Origin: Zancudomyces culisetae
Taxonomy: Eukaryota; Kickxellomycota; Harpellomycetes; Harpellales; Legeriomycetaceae
Reading direction: 5' to 3'
Assembly (NCBI GenBank): GCA_001969505.1
Contig: LSSK01000213.1
Location: 1-13,234, forward strand
DNA: 13,234 bases
A program made the translations under genes and the position numbers. Numbering within the stretch: the first letter of the stretch is position 1; each line of letters opens with the position of its first letter. Shown here piece after piece: positions 1 to 8,447 of the stretch. The notes beneath the pieces are model-generated. The model saw nothing but the letters and a program-made list of their open reading frames with translations. It was not told the DNA's origin and did not search any database.

Positions 1-343
1 AAAACCTACCTAAAACCAAAAAAAAACATAGGTAGTGAAGCGTAACACAATTTTCAAAGGGTATCAGAAAGGTATCAGAGTCTAATTTTTGGACCAAAAT
101 TAATTGTTTTGCACACCAAATTTTAGGAGTTGAGCGTAATTTTACCATGTTTTATCGCATTTATTGAAGTAATAAATACATAAAACTAAATTAAATAAAA
201 GCTATAAGGTAGGAACGACTGGTTAAAATAAAGTATAACTTTCTCCAGTAACGTTTCCCCTCTATTAGCAGAACTTTTTGTAGGTTTAGTTGCGGAAATT
301 TCCTGAGAAATTTTGTGCAATCTAAAATTACAACACAACACAG
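1..343. other. Intergenic left edge, no gene seen
   Basis: This AT-rich stretch precedes the tRNA. No protein with an ATG start and a recognisable family is visible on either strand. The only local structure is an imperfect tandem duplication at 56-78 (AAAGGGTATCAG followed by AAAGGTATCAG) and a short inverted repeat near the very edge (CTACCT at 6-11 against AGGTAG at 30-35). It may contain upstream elements for the tRNA, but tRNA promoters are internal. Confidence 0.6.
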
Positions 344-425
344 CCGAGAATAGCTCAGCGGTAGAGCGGGAGACTGTAGTCACACTGTTATCTCTAGGTC
401 CCTGGTTCAAATCCGGGTTCTCGGA
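344..425 (+). tRNA. tRNA-Tyr (GTA) with a short intron
   Basis: A complete cloverleaf can be folded. The acceptor stem CCGAGAA (344-350) pairs perfectly with TTCTCGG (418-424), followed by discriminator A425. The D arm is GCTC (353-356) with GAGC (364-367). The anticodon stem GGAGA (369-373) pairs with TCTCT (391-395), with one G-U. The T stem CCTGG (401-405) pairs with CCGGG (413-417) around TTCAAAT. The anticodon GTA is at 376-378. The anticodon loop is 10 nt too long, which places an intron at 380-389 directly after G37, the canonical position for nuclear tRNA introns. C1-G72 and A73 are the eukaryotic tyrosine identity elements. The body resembles animal tRNA-Tyr more than that of S. cerevisiae. 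Internal A and B boxes (B box GGTTCAAATCC, 404-414) would drive Pol III. Isotype and intron position are well supported; the exact intron ends are inferred. Confidence 0.93.
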
Positions 426-441
426 AATATTTTGTATTTTT
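426..441 (+). terminator. Pol III terminator of tRNA-Tyr
   Basis: Immediately after the discriminator base the non-template strand carries two T runs, TTTT at 430-433 and TTTTT at 436-440. This is the usual RNA polymerase III termination signal, and it lies within 15 nt of the mature 3' end. Confidence 0.75.
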
Positions 442-1654
442 AATACTTTATATTTAATCGCCTTATGCGCAATCATTGAGTTATAATTTTTTATCAGGTG
501 GGTGAGCCGGTAATATAACGCCTACACACTTTTTGCTAACGAATCGATTGCGATTCTTTATCGATGGTAACCACCAATGAATGCATAGCGAGATCAATAA
601 TAATATAGTATTTTAATCCAGTTTGGTTGTCAGAACGACCAGTGAATATAACGAGCGTGGATAACGAAAAAGGACATCTTTAGCCTTTCTCAGCAGAATA
701 TACTTTACATACACGTTTTTATATAATATTAATCACAGTTGATACTTAATACAATAGAGTTTACCTAGCGTTTTACTATTAATATAACAATAATATATTA
801 TATTAAACATTCTAAATACGGCAATCAGAACCAGTGAAGTGATCCGAGACATGAGTATAACCGACATAATCAGTGCTATACCAAGCTCAGCCATCTCATT
901 AGCTGAAAAATATATTGGATAAATAATAACATCTACAATTATTACAGCTCTCATTTTAAAATATATATTGATAAACATTAGATATATAAGTTTGGTGGTG
1001 AAGCATTTATAATTCAAGGCAGGATACAAATGCAAATTTTGATCATTGATTATTATAATATTATGATGAACTTTTTTCTATAAAGTGGAAGAATGCGGAA
1101 CAAACAAGCTGATATATAGACTAGAAGATGTTAAAGTGAGAACAGTATCTTTCTTCCAAGAATAAATTTCGCTTAGTACTAGATATTGGTGTATAAGAAA
1201 TAACTTTAGTACTTTGTGGTTGACATCGTTACAATAATAATGTAAGTGTTTTTCAAAAGGTATATAACAAAACACGGAGATAGTTTTGCGATTCGAAACC
1301 TTGCATACCAACAAGATAAGTTTGTTATTTATCTCAGCTTACCAGTACGACTGAAAAATAAATATAGTTCAACTTGCTTCCAATAATACTCAACATTTAC
1401 AAAAACGATATAACAATGCAATAGCAAAGAATTGAGGCAGGGAAGAAAAAGACTGAAAACTGAAAATATTACCTCGGGTTTGTTATATATAAGCTCAGGT
1501 ATATTTAACAAAACAACTAAAAGGATGTATATATAAAACTAGACACAATGATTTGCTTTAGTATTCTTCACCCCCTGAATATCACCAAAACCGCGAAACA
1601 GAAGAACAAAGAATAAAAAAACTACCAAAAACATCTAGCTCACAAGTCTTTTCT
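442..1654. other. Intergenic, no supported gene
   Basis: About 1.2 kb between the tRNA and the 3' end of RPL30. The minus strand has several open stretches of 60-100 codons (733-1035, 1078-1314, 1329-1511). These need TTG to open, are rich in Phe/Ile/Tyr/Leu as expected from AT-rich noncoding DNA, and match no family I recognise. A perfect 6-4-6 inverted repeat GAATCG-ATTG-CGATTC sits at 541-556. The part next to 1654 should hold the RPL30 3' UTR and poly(A) signals. Confidence 0.55.
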
Positions 1655-2511
1655 TTATTGGTTGAGTTTCAAGAGGTCAGAGTCACCAGCATCAGTGATT
1701 GACAAGCAACCAACGCGGAAGTATTTACCACAGGCAGTTCCCAAATCAATGTTGTTTCCGTTGTAGTGGTATACATTAGTCTTGGCCAACATAGCGAGAT
1801 ATTCGATTTCTGACTTGCGGAGTGGTGGGCAGTTTCCTGAGATCAACACAAGTTTGGCTATAATTATAATTCATACGCATTTAAATAAATATCGTTTCTC
1901 TCTTCAAGTAGATATACAAAGACATTGAGGTTAAAATGATAATAATTTTCATAAAAAAAATTTCCTACATTTTCCTGATCGCAAACTCTTCATTGTTGAC
2001 TTGAACCCGATGTTATATTTTCCACTCTTCATAACGAGGTTAAGGCGAGAGTTGATGTTCTCGGTTTGCTTGGTCTATTTTTATCAAATTATTAGTACTT
2101 GTTAGAGTTTGCTCTATCTCGGCTTAAAAATACAAAGCTTGTCATTCTTTAGCACTTTGCTTTACAGAAAACAGACTGAAACACCGTGTGAGAAAAGAAC
2201 ACCACCCGCCTCTGTTAACTTTCATCACACGTTCGCAACTTTCAAGTTGTTATTAATGTAAAAAGACATATGGTGGGAGACCATATGCAAAATGCTGATT
2301 TGAATCGCAATCCCGAAATATGTATTTTCTACAACGTCTTTTGCCATAAATACACTCAGAGATATATATGCTCTAGAAAGCTTTTTATGTCGAAACTACG
2401 ATCTTGAACCCTTGAAATAATGCCTAGTCCGTTGCATTTAACAGCCTCGGAAAATGATTTGAATTCAGATGAACATAATATGGTAATACTTACGCTCTTC
2501 TTTGGTGCCAT
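1655..2511 (-). CDS. RPL30: 60S ribosomal protein eL30 (RPL30), three exons
   Basis: Encodes eL30, a small RNA-binding protein of the large cytosolic ribosomal subunit (L7Ae/L30e fold). Exon 1 is 2511-2494 (18 nt, six codons reading MAPKKS), exon 2 is 2074-1969 (106 nt) and exon 3 is 1857-1655 (203 nt, TAA stop). Together they give 108 aa, close to the 105 of S. cerevisiae and 115 of human. The joined protein aligns without gaps to family members I know: [15 protein letters not shown] in exon 2, then [26 protein letters not shown] and a C-terminal AGDSD in exon 3. The residue at the second junction is a Ser split T|CC, which restores the family pattern GKSK. Intron 1 has donor GTAAGTA and branch TACTAAT; intron 2 has an atypical donor, GTAGGA. 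In S. cerevisiae L30 represses splicing of its own transcript, so the introns may be regulatory here, but that is inference. Transcription runs away from the PTPA gene. Confidence 0.95.
1858..1968 (-). other. RPL30 intron 2 (111 bp), weak donor
   Basis: This intron is required to join exon 2 (ending GGA AAA T) to exon 3 (starting CC AAA CTT) in the conserved GKSKL reading frame. The acceptor is TTATAG. The donor reads GTAGGA rather than the GTAAGN of most introns in this window, and there is no clear CTAAC branch site. The reading frame leaves little room for another donor. Confidence 0.8.
2075..2493 (-). other. RPL30 intron 1 (419 bp)
   Basis: The intron follows a six-codon first exon, as is common for ribosomal protein genes in ascomycete yeasts. 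Its donor is GTAAGTA. The branch site TACTAAT (plus-strand ATTAGTA at 2091-2097) lies about 20 nt before the acceptor AAATAG. The intron holds an 8-5-8 inverted repeat (ACCATATG/CATATGGT, plus strand 2268-2288) that could form a hairpin in the pre-mRNA. I looked for an intronic snoRNA. One C-box-like GTGATGA exists (about 2230-2224), but I found no matching D box with a closing stem, so none is annotated. Confidence 0.85.
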
Positions 2512-4201
2512 CTTCTTAACTGTTTCGGTGTATTATACAATATACTTTTAAGCTTGATAATAATCTCGCAAGTTGTATTATAAATAACTATAAAGAAAAA
2601 AAGCTTTTTATTTATAGGGATCTAATTTATTTAGGCTCTGAATTCAGAATTGCAAAAAAATTGTTAAAATTTTTTTTTTCCTCCTTGAACCTTTAGCCTT
2701 TTTTTTAGGAAAAAAAAAATTGAACCACAACTTCCCTGACCTTTCCAATTATTTTTTGCAAGGAAATTTTTTTTTTTCATGAACTTTTGACCTTTGCCAT
2801 TTCAACATATACAACACAATTTACTGTCGTTTTGTTTTTGGGCAAAATTTTTTTGTTTTTGGGGTTACTTGACCAAAATCTGAACATTTTAATCCTATTT
2901 CTCATTAAAATTTTTTGACAAAGACTTACCCGACACACTTTTTCAATTAGTCCATAAACGACAGCCTATAGATTATTTCAATTGTAATATTATCCTTACA
3001 CTTATTGGCCAGAATTATTTTCAAATCATTGTAGATAAATTCAATTATTACTTATTATTGGCCAGTAAAGTATAAAGGAAACGATTTCTAGCAAAATCAT
3101 TGGCATTTAGTTTTTATTTAGTTCAACCAATATGGTTAAAGACAATAACTGTTACTAGCAGAAACTTTAAAGTAGTAGGTTTTTTTATTTTGATATACTC
3201 TACCCCTCCAATTGCTAAAAACTGGCGTTTCGCCCGCCAATTCCTCTGCACAAAAATAATGACATCTGACTTCCGCCTCGACTCCGTTAGTTCAAATTAA
3301 TGGTACAAGCAACAAAAATTGGAGAGCCTGATGAGCCCCAATGCTTGTGTTTATGGATCTAGATATACCTGTTGCTAACAACTTTTATCCCATTTATGCT
3401 TACCATTGTTACTAATAGTGGTATTGTCGAATTGATATATGAGTATTAAGTAAAATATTGAACTGATTATGAATTGTATTATATATATTAATACAACATT
3501 CCAAATATTACGACACTAAAGCACTACAAATACTAATGCTAAAAAGCTGGAGTGTTTCCAATAATAGATACTTGCTCATATATATATCTCAATTTGCCAT
3601 GATATGTAATATAGTTAGCTTTGAACAAGTTGCTGCAGTTGATATTTGAATACCAGTTACGTTTCAGAAAATACCAATGGTCAAAACTGTGGTAGTGATT
3701 AGAAAGTAAATGGGACTATCTAGTCTGGGTGTATTGCCCCGTACTGATATATAAAAAGCAAAAAAGTGTGATGTTTAGAAAGTGTATGTCTTTCTTCTAT
3801 TAAGGAGGAGCAACTAGCACCAGTAACAACAGTTATCCTAATTCCAAGTTTGTAGTGCTTCTTGGTCCTATTCTTTCTGCTTATTTGCTGGTATGATTTT
3901 GGTTGGCTATGAACCTAACAAAATTATTTGCGCTATTTGTGCCTTAATATTAACAATCAAAATCCGACATTTGGGTTGGTTAAACTGAATTAAATTCCTG
4001 AAACAACTTCTATTAGGCTTGGCTGTTTATATTTATTATTTTTTTTTGAATTACGCAACATTGAAAATATTAGAATATCAACAATAGCTTGGACTTGAAG
4101 ATAGCTAAATTGAAATAAGCAATTCAATAATTCAACTCTACTTTTGCAATTTTGATAAAACGATAAAACGATAAAAAGAAAAAGAATTTGACAAGCCAAA
4201 T
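2512..4201. other. Divergent spacer between RPL30 and PTPA gene
   Basis: This 1.7 kb spacer must contain the promoters of both flanking genes. Besides the homopolymer block near RPL30, a GC-richer patch at about 3205-3295 stands out. It includes an inverted repeat TGGCG-N7-CGCCA (3223-3239). An 8-7-8 AT inverted repeat (TTGTATTA/TAATACAA) is at 3474-3496. A plus-strand open stretch at 3100-3300 begins with TTG and has no recognisable family. I see no supported gene. Confidence 0.6.
2660..2870. promoter_or_regulatory. Homopolymer-rich RPL30 upstream region with repeated AAAGGT(T)CA
   Basis: Between about 150 and 360 bp upstream of the RPL30 start codon there are runs of 7-12 T or A on both strands, typical of nucleosome-depleted yeast promoters. 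Three related motifs lie among them. On the plus strand they read TGAACCTTT (2686-2694), TGACCTTT (2736-2743) and TGACCTTT (2788-2795), that is AAAGGT(T)CA in the direction of RPL30. Each is followed by a short C-rich end. A promoter role is inferred from position and repetition; the binding factor is unknown. Confidence 0.45.
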
Positions 4202-5485
4202 ATGGAGCAATCTACTGAACACCCAAAGAGTGTGACTAAGAATGGATACAGCGGTTTACATAGCGCCGAAGCTCCAGCTGTAAAGGATGTAATAAATACT
4301 GTAGAAGATTCGAACATTCCCAGGAGAAAAATCCTGACCAAGGAGGATTTGGACGAATTCCAAAAGTCCAAAACTTTTGAGGAACTGGTGGGCTTTATTA
4401 AAAAGCTCAACGAATCGGTAGTTGGGCAAAAAAATCCGGCTGAGGGCGAATTAATATCAAAGGTAACTTTACTAGTAGTTAAAACCAACAGAGCAAAAAA
4501 GAGTAAACATAAACATAAAAAACAGCCGATATGGCAGTACTTATAAATATTATAAAAACTATAGAGAATAACCAGGTTGGTATCAATGCTAGAAAAGATT
4601 AAACAAATAAACGAACGAGTTAAACCAGTGGACAGCAAAACGCGGTTTGGGAATTTAGCGTTTAAGGAGTTTTATGACGGGGTCGGAAAAGAAGCAGCTC
4701 AGTTGTTGGAGGGAATGGTTCCACAAGACAAGATTGAGGAAGTGGGCAAATATCTGAGGGAGAGTTTTGGAAATCGGAAGCGCATAGATTATGGAACGGG
4801 CCATGAGTTGAACTTTGTATCGTTTCTGTGCATTCTAGACAAAATACAGCCATTCGAGGGAGACGGGGAATATAAACAGCTAGTTTTGTGTGTGTTTTAC
4901 AAATACATTGAAGTGATGCGAGCGTTGCAAGCCAGTTACTGGCTAGAGCCGGCTGGGTCACACGGAGTTTGGGGATTGGACGACTACCATTTTTTACCGT
5001 TTTTGTTTGGGTCGGCACAGTTGCGGACACATAAGCATTTGCGACCAAAATCAATTCATAGCCAGGAGATGGTACAGGCCTTTGCGAAGGATTACATGTA
5101 TTTCGAATGCATCCGATTTATATGTTCAGTGAAGACAGGTAGTTTGCGGTGGCATTCGCCAATGCTTGATGATATTAGTGGCGTCAAGACGTGGGAAAAA
5201 GTCAATTCAGGATTAATAAAAATGTATCTAGCTGAAGTCTTAGGAAAACTACCAATTATGCAACATTTTCTATTTGGATCACTGCTTCCGTTCCAAGGAG
5301 GAAGCATGTCTGCTGATTTAGCTGCCCAAGTCGACCAGGACGTCGGAGACGATTGCAAAACAGGCCACGTATATGCACTGGGTCAAGAGTTTCCCGTGTG
5401 TTGCGGAATCCGAATCCCTAGTGCTTTCTCAGCCGTTGATTCCTCTTCTGACACACTCGCCAAAGCCATTTTGCCGTTTGACTAG
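4202..5485 (+). CDS. PP2A phosphatase activator, PTPA/Rrd family peptidyl-prolyl isomerase, two exons
   Basis: Family members are conserved activators of protein phosphatase 2A and related phosphatases. They help load metal and remodel the catalytic subunit, have peptidyl-prolyl isomerase activity, and act in cytosol and nucleus. Exon 1 is 4202-4462 (87 codons) and exon 2 is 4565-5485, giving 393 aa. The intron (4463-4564, 102 bp) has donor GTAACT and acceptor CTATAG. The junction reads ELISK-RITRLVSML and aligns gaplessly with animal PTPA, which fixes the acceptor. Family signatures are RFGN (114-117), RIDYGTGHE (160-168), EPAGSHGVWGLDD (215-227), FLPFLFGSAQL (230-240), KDYMYFECI (262-270) and GSLLPF near the C-terminus. 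The N-terminal 40 residues and the tail after GSLLPF are variable and lineage-specific. I cannot decide between Rrd1 and Rrd2. The gene is convergent with the E2 gene, with only 11 bp between stop codons. CTG at 5282-5284 falls on the conserved Leu of GSLLP. Confidence 0.95.
4463..4564 (+). other. Intron of the PTPA gene (102 bp)
   Basis: The donor is GTAACT directly after AAG (4460-4462) and the acceptor CTATAG ends at 4564. Length and phase (phase 0, 34 codons' worth) keep both exons in frame, but the intron frame contains stops. Later AG dinucleotides (4575, 4592) would break the frame. No CTAAC branch site is evident, unlike other introns here. Confidence 0.85.
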
Positions 5486-5496
5486 TTCATATTGTT

Positions 5497-6454
<958 letters not shown>

Positions 6455-6690
6455 TTTCTAGCCTTTTATATTTTTACTGTCAATATGTGTGTTGTTGTAT
6501 TAAATTTACAGAAATTTTTTTTGAGCTAAATGATTCTAACAGATCTGTATTGCGAGCCTCTAAAAATATTAATAATTGCTCTAATCTCAATTTAGTTAGT
6601 GTGTGCCCTACTTTTGGTCTATATTTATTTTGCCTTAAACTATCTCCGTATATTTCATAGTTTTTTAAACTTTAGTATTTTGTGTATTTT

Positions 6691-6775
6691 GTTTGATTTT
6701 TTATATTTTTACATTTTTATATTTTTTTATTTTTTTAATATTTTTTTATTTTTTTGCATTTTTTAATATTTTTTG
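6691..6775. repeat. Low-complexity T-rich tract, (A/TA)T5-7 repeats
   Basis: About 85 bp composed almost only of runs of five to seven T separated by single A or AT/TA, for example ATTTTTTTATTTTTTTAATA. In the direction of the E2 gene this is a poly(dA) tract about 240-320 bp upstream of its ATG. Such tracts exclude nucleosomes in yeast promoters; that role here is inferred. Confidence 0.6.
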
Positions 6776-7406
6776 TATTATAGCAAATTAAATCTTGAAT
6801 TTCTACTAACCCAATCACTACACATTTGTCGTTTATTCGAATCATATATCATAATTTTGTTTTGATTTCCTTATTTGGTTCATTCAAACAACCAGTATTT
6901 ATTTCAACCAAGAATAAAATGTTATTTTTTACAAGCTAGTTTATATTTACTTTTTTTTTTCAATTCCTAAAATTTTTTTGTTTTCCATGAATTGTAATTT
7001 GCCAAACTTGTTTTGCTTTTTATCTTTGATTGTCCCTTTTATCCTTGTTTTGTCCATTTTACTCTGATTTTTGAACCCTTTGAAGTTCCTGGATCCAACT
7101 TTTATTATCTTTGTAAAGTGTTTTGATTTATCACTATTTCAATATTAAACAATTCTTGGCTAGGAGACTCAAGACAAAGATAAAGCCACCACAACGAAAA
7201 ATTTGGTTTGGCTCAACAAGGAAATGGTGATTAGATTCATCTTTGACCATTCGTATCAGTCATGGCTGATATCACATCTTGAATAGACGCATTCCTACTT
7301 CTAATACATACCCTCTTATTCTTCTCCCCTCCCATTCGTTTTTTTAATTTGAAGGCCTACCAGGTGGGATCACATCAGTTTTTAGTACCACCTAGTTTAT
7401 TTCACA

Positions 7407-7429
7407 CCCAACCCCCAACCCCCAACCCC
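7407..7429 (-). other. G-quadruplex motif (four G runs with TT loops on the minus strand)
   Basis: The plus strand reads CCC-AA-CCCCC-AA-CCCCC-AA-CCCC. The minus strand therefore carries four consecutive runs of 3-5 G separated by uniform TT loops, an ideal intramolecular G-quadruplex pattern. The plus strand could form an i-motif. It stands alone in a very AT-rich promoter spacer, about 450 bp upstream of HAM1 and 950 bp upstream of the E2 gene. It also resembles a short interstitial telomere-like array. Folding is predicted from the motif, not shown. Confidence 0.7.
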
Positions 7430-7874
7430 TCCAGTATTATTACATTTGTACAAAACAAGTATAGTTAAGTAAAGCTATCCTAAATACTTTGATAAACAGG
7501 TTTACAAGTGTATAAAAAAACATTTATGTTGAGGTAGCCATAACCATCACACAAAGGAGAATGTGTACGACCATTTTCTCCTACTGCTATACACAGCAAA
7601 TTGATATCGTTGTGTTTTCATGCTTCTTGTTTTGATTTGATGTTTTTATTGTAACAAAGCTCTCTATCTAACTAATGAAAACCCGCGATTAAGGAGTCAT
7701 TTGGAATACCTAATGTTAGTGACTTTCTTTTTCTTTAACAGGAGGAACTGATTTAATTGAACTGAAAATCGTTTCTCGTTTTTAATAAAATTGGCCTAGT
7801 TTTGATACTGAAACATTTGCTTTACACAGCTATTTATTAATTACTAAGCATTGAGTTAGTGTTATACAGAAATC

Positions 7875-8447
7875 ATGAGTAAACTACCAAGCAAACTGTT
7901 ATTTATCACAGGAAACAAAAACAAGCTACTGGAAGTATCAAAGATACTGATTCAGGAAAACATTCAAGTAGAAAATGAGGATATCGATCTGCTAGAAATT
8001 CAATCTCTTTCAACAGACGAAGTCACAATCCACAAGTGCAAAGAGGCTCAAAAACTAACCACCAAGAGTTTTATTCTGGAAGATACAAGCTTGTCCTTTG
8101 GTGCATTTGATAACAAGCTGCCTGGTCCATACATTAAATGGTTCTTGGAGGGAATGGGAAATCAGAATTTGGTCAAATCCCTAGAGAGCTTCGGCGATAA
8201 AAGTGCGATTGCTAAATGCACATTTGCCTATTGCAAGGACAGCACTTCCGAGCCCATTCTCTTTGAAGGACAGATCAAGGGAACCATTGTTCCTCCAAGG
8301 GGTGGTGGAAAATTTGGTTGGGATCCTATCTTTGTTCCCGAAGGACATAACCAAACATATGCCGAAATGGATTTAGAATTGAAAAACAGAATATCTCATC
8401 GTTATCTAGCATTATTGAAGCTACGTGATTACCTGAAAACTCATTAA
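7875..8447 (+). CDS. HAM1: Inosine triphosphate pyrophosphatase (HAM1/ITPA family)
   Basis: Hydrolyses ITP, dITP and XTP to the monophosphates plus pyrophosphate, keeping deaminated purines out of RNA and DNA; the enzyme is a cytosolic homodimer needing a divalent metal. The frame is complete and intronless at 190 aa, close to S. cerevisiae Ham1 (197) and human ITPA (194). Family motifs are [10 protein letters not shown] (12-21), which binds the triphosphate; LEDTSLSF (68-75), with the catalytic acidic residues; [10 protein letters not shown] (82-91), the eukaryotic signature; FGWDPIF (147-153); and SHR (174-176), which reads the base. The start at 7875 gives the usual short N-terminus before the first beta strand. 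CTG at 8118-8120 encodes the conserved Leu of LPGPY, which supports the standard code. The neighbouring genes are unrelated in function. Confidence 0.97.
   Translation: MSKLPSKLLFITGNKNKLLEVSKILIQENIQVENEDIDLLEIQSLSTDEVTIHKCKEAQKLTTKSFILEDTSLSFGAFDNKLPGPYIKWFLEGMGNQNLVKSLESFGDKSAIAKCTFAYCKDSTSEPILFEGQIKGTIVPPRGGGKFGWDPIFVPEGHNQTYAEMDLELKNRISHRYLALLKLRDYLKTH

Larger units (their letters stand above)
6455..7874. other. Divergent spacer between the E2 gene and HAM1
   Basis: A 1.4 kb non-coding interval that must hold the promoters of the two divergent genes. Visible structures are the T-rich tract at 6691-6775 and the C-run array at 7407-7429, annotated separately. A TATA-like TATAAAA lies at about 7510, more than 350 bp from the HAM1 ATG. 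I found no open frame with protein-like composition and no RNA gene. Confidence 0.6.

Noticed and set aside
733-1511. Row of minus-strand open frames of 60-100 codons next to the tRNA
   Set aside because: They open only with TTG, are hydrophobic and AT-driven in composition, and have no family signature.
2161-2230. Possible box C/D snoRNA in RPL30 intron 1 (GTGATGA on the minus strand)
   Set aside because: No proper CTGA D box, closing stem or convincing rRNA complementarity could be found by eye.
3100-3300. Plus-strand 66-codon frame in the RPL30/PTPA spacer
   Set aside because: It begins with TTG, lacks recognisable motifs, and its size is expected by chance.
3786-3990. Hydrophobic translations in several plus-strand frames, recalling a decayed membrane protein
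   Set aside because: Such Leu/Ile/Phe-rich frames arise readily in AT-rich DNA; no motif or tiling strong enough to support a relic.
4138-5358. Minus-strand open frames opposite the PTPA gene (4138-4638, 4662-5054, 5092-5358)
   Set aside because: They are shadows of a well-supported conserved coding region on the plus strand.
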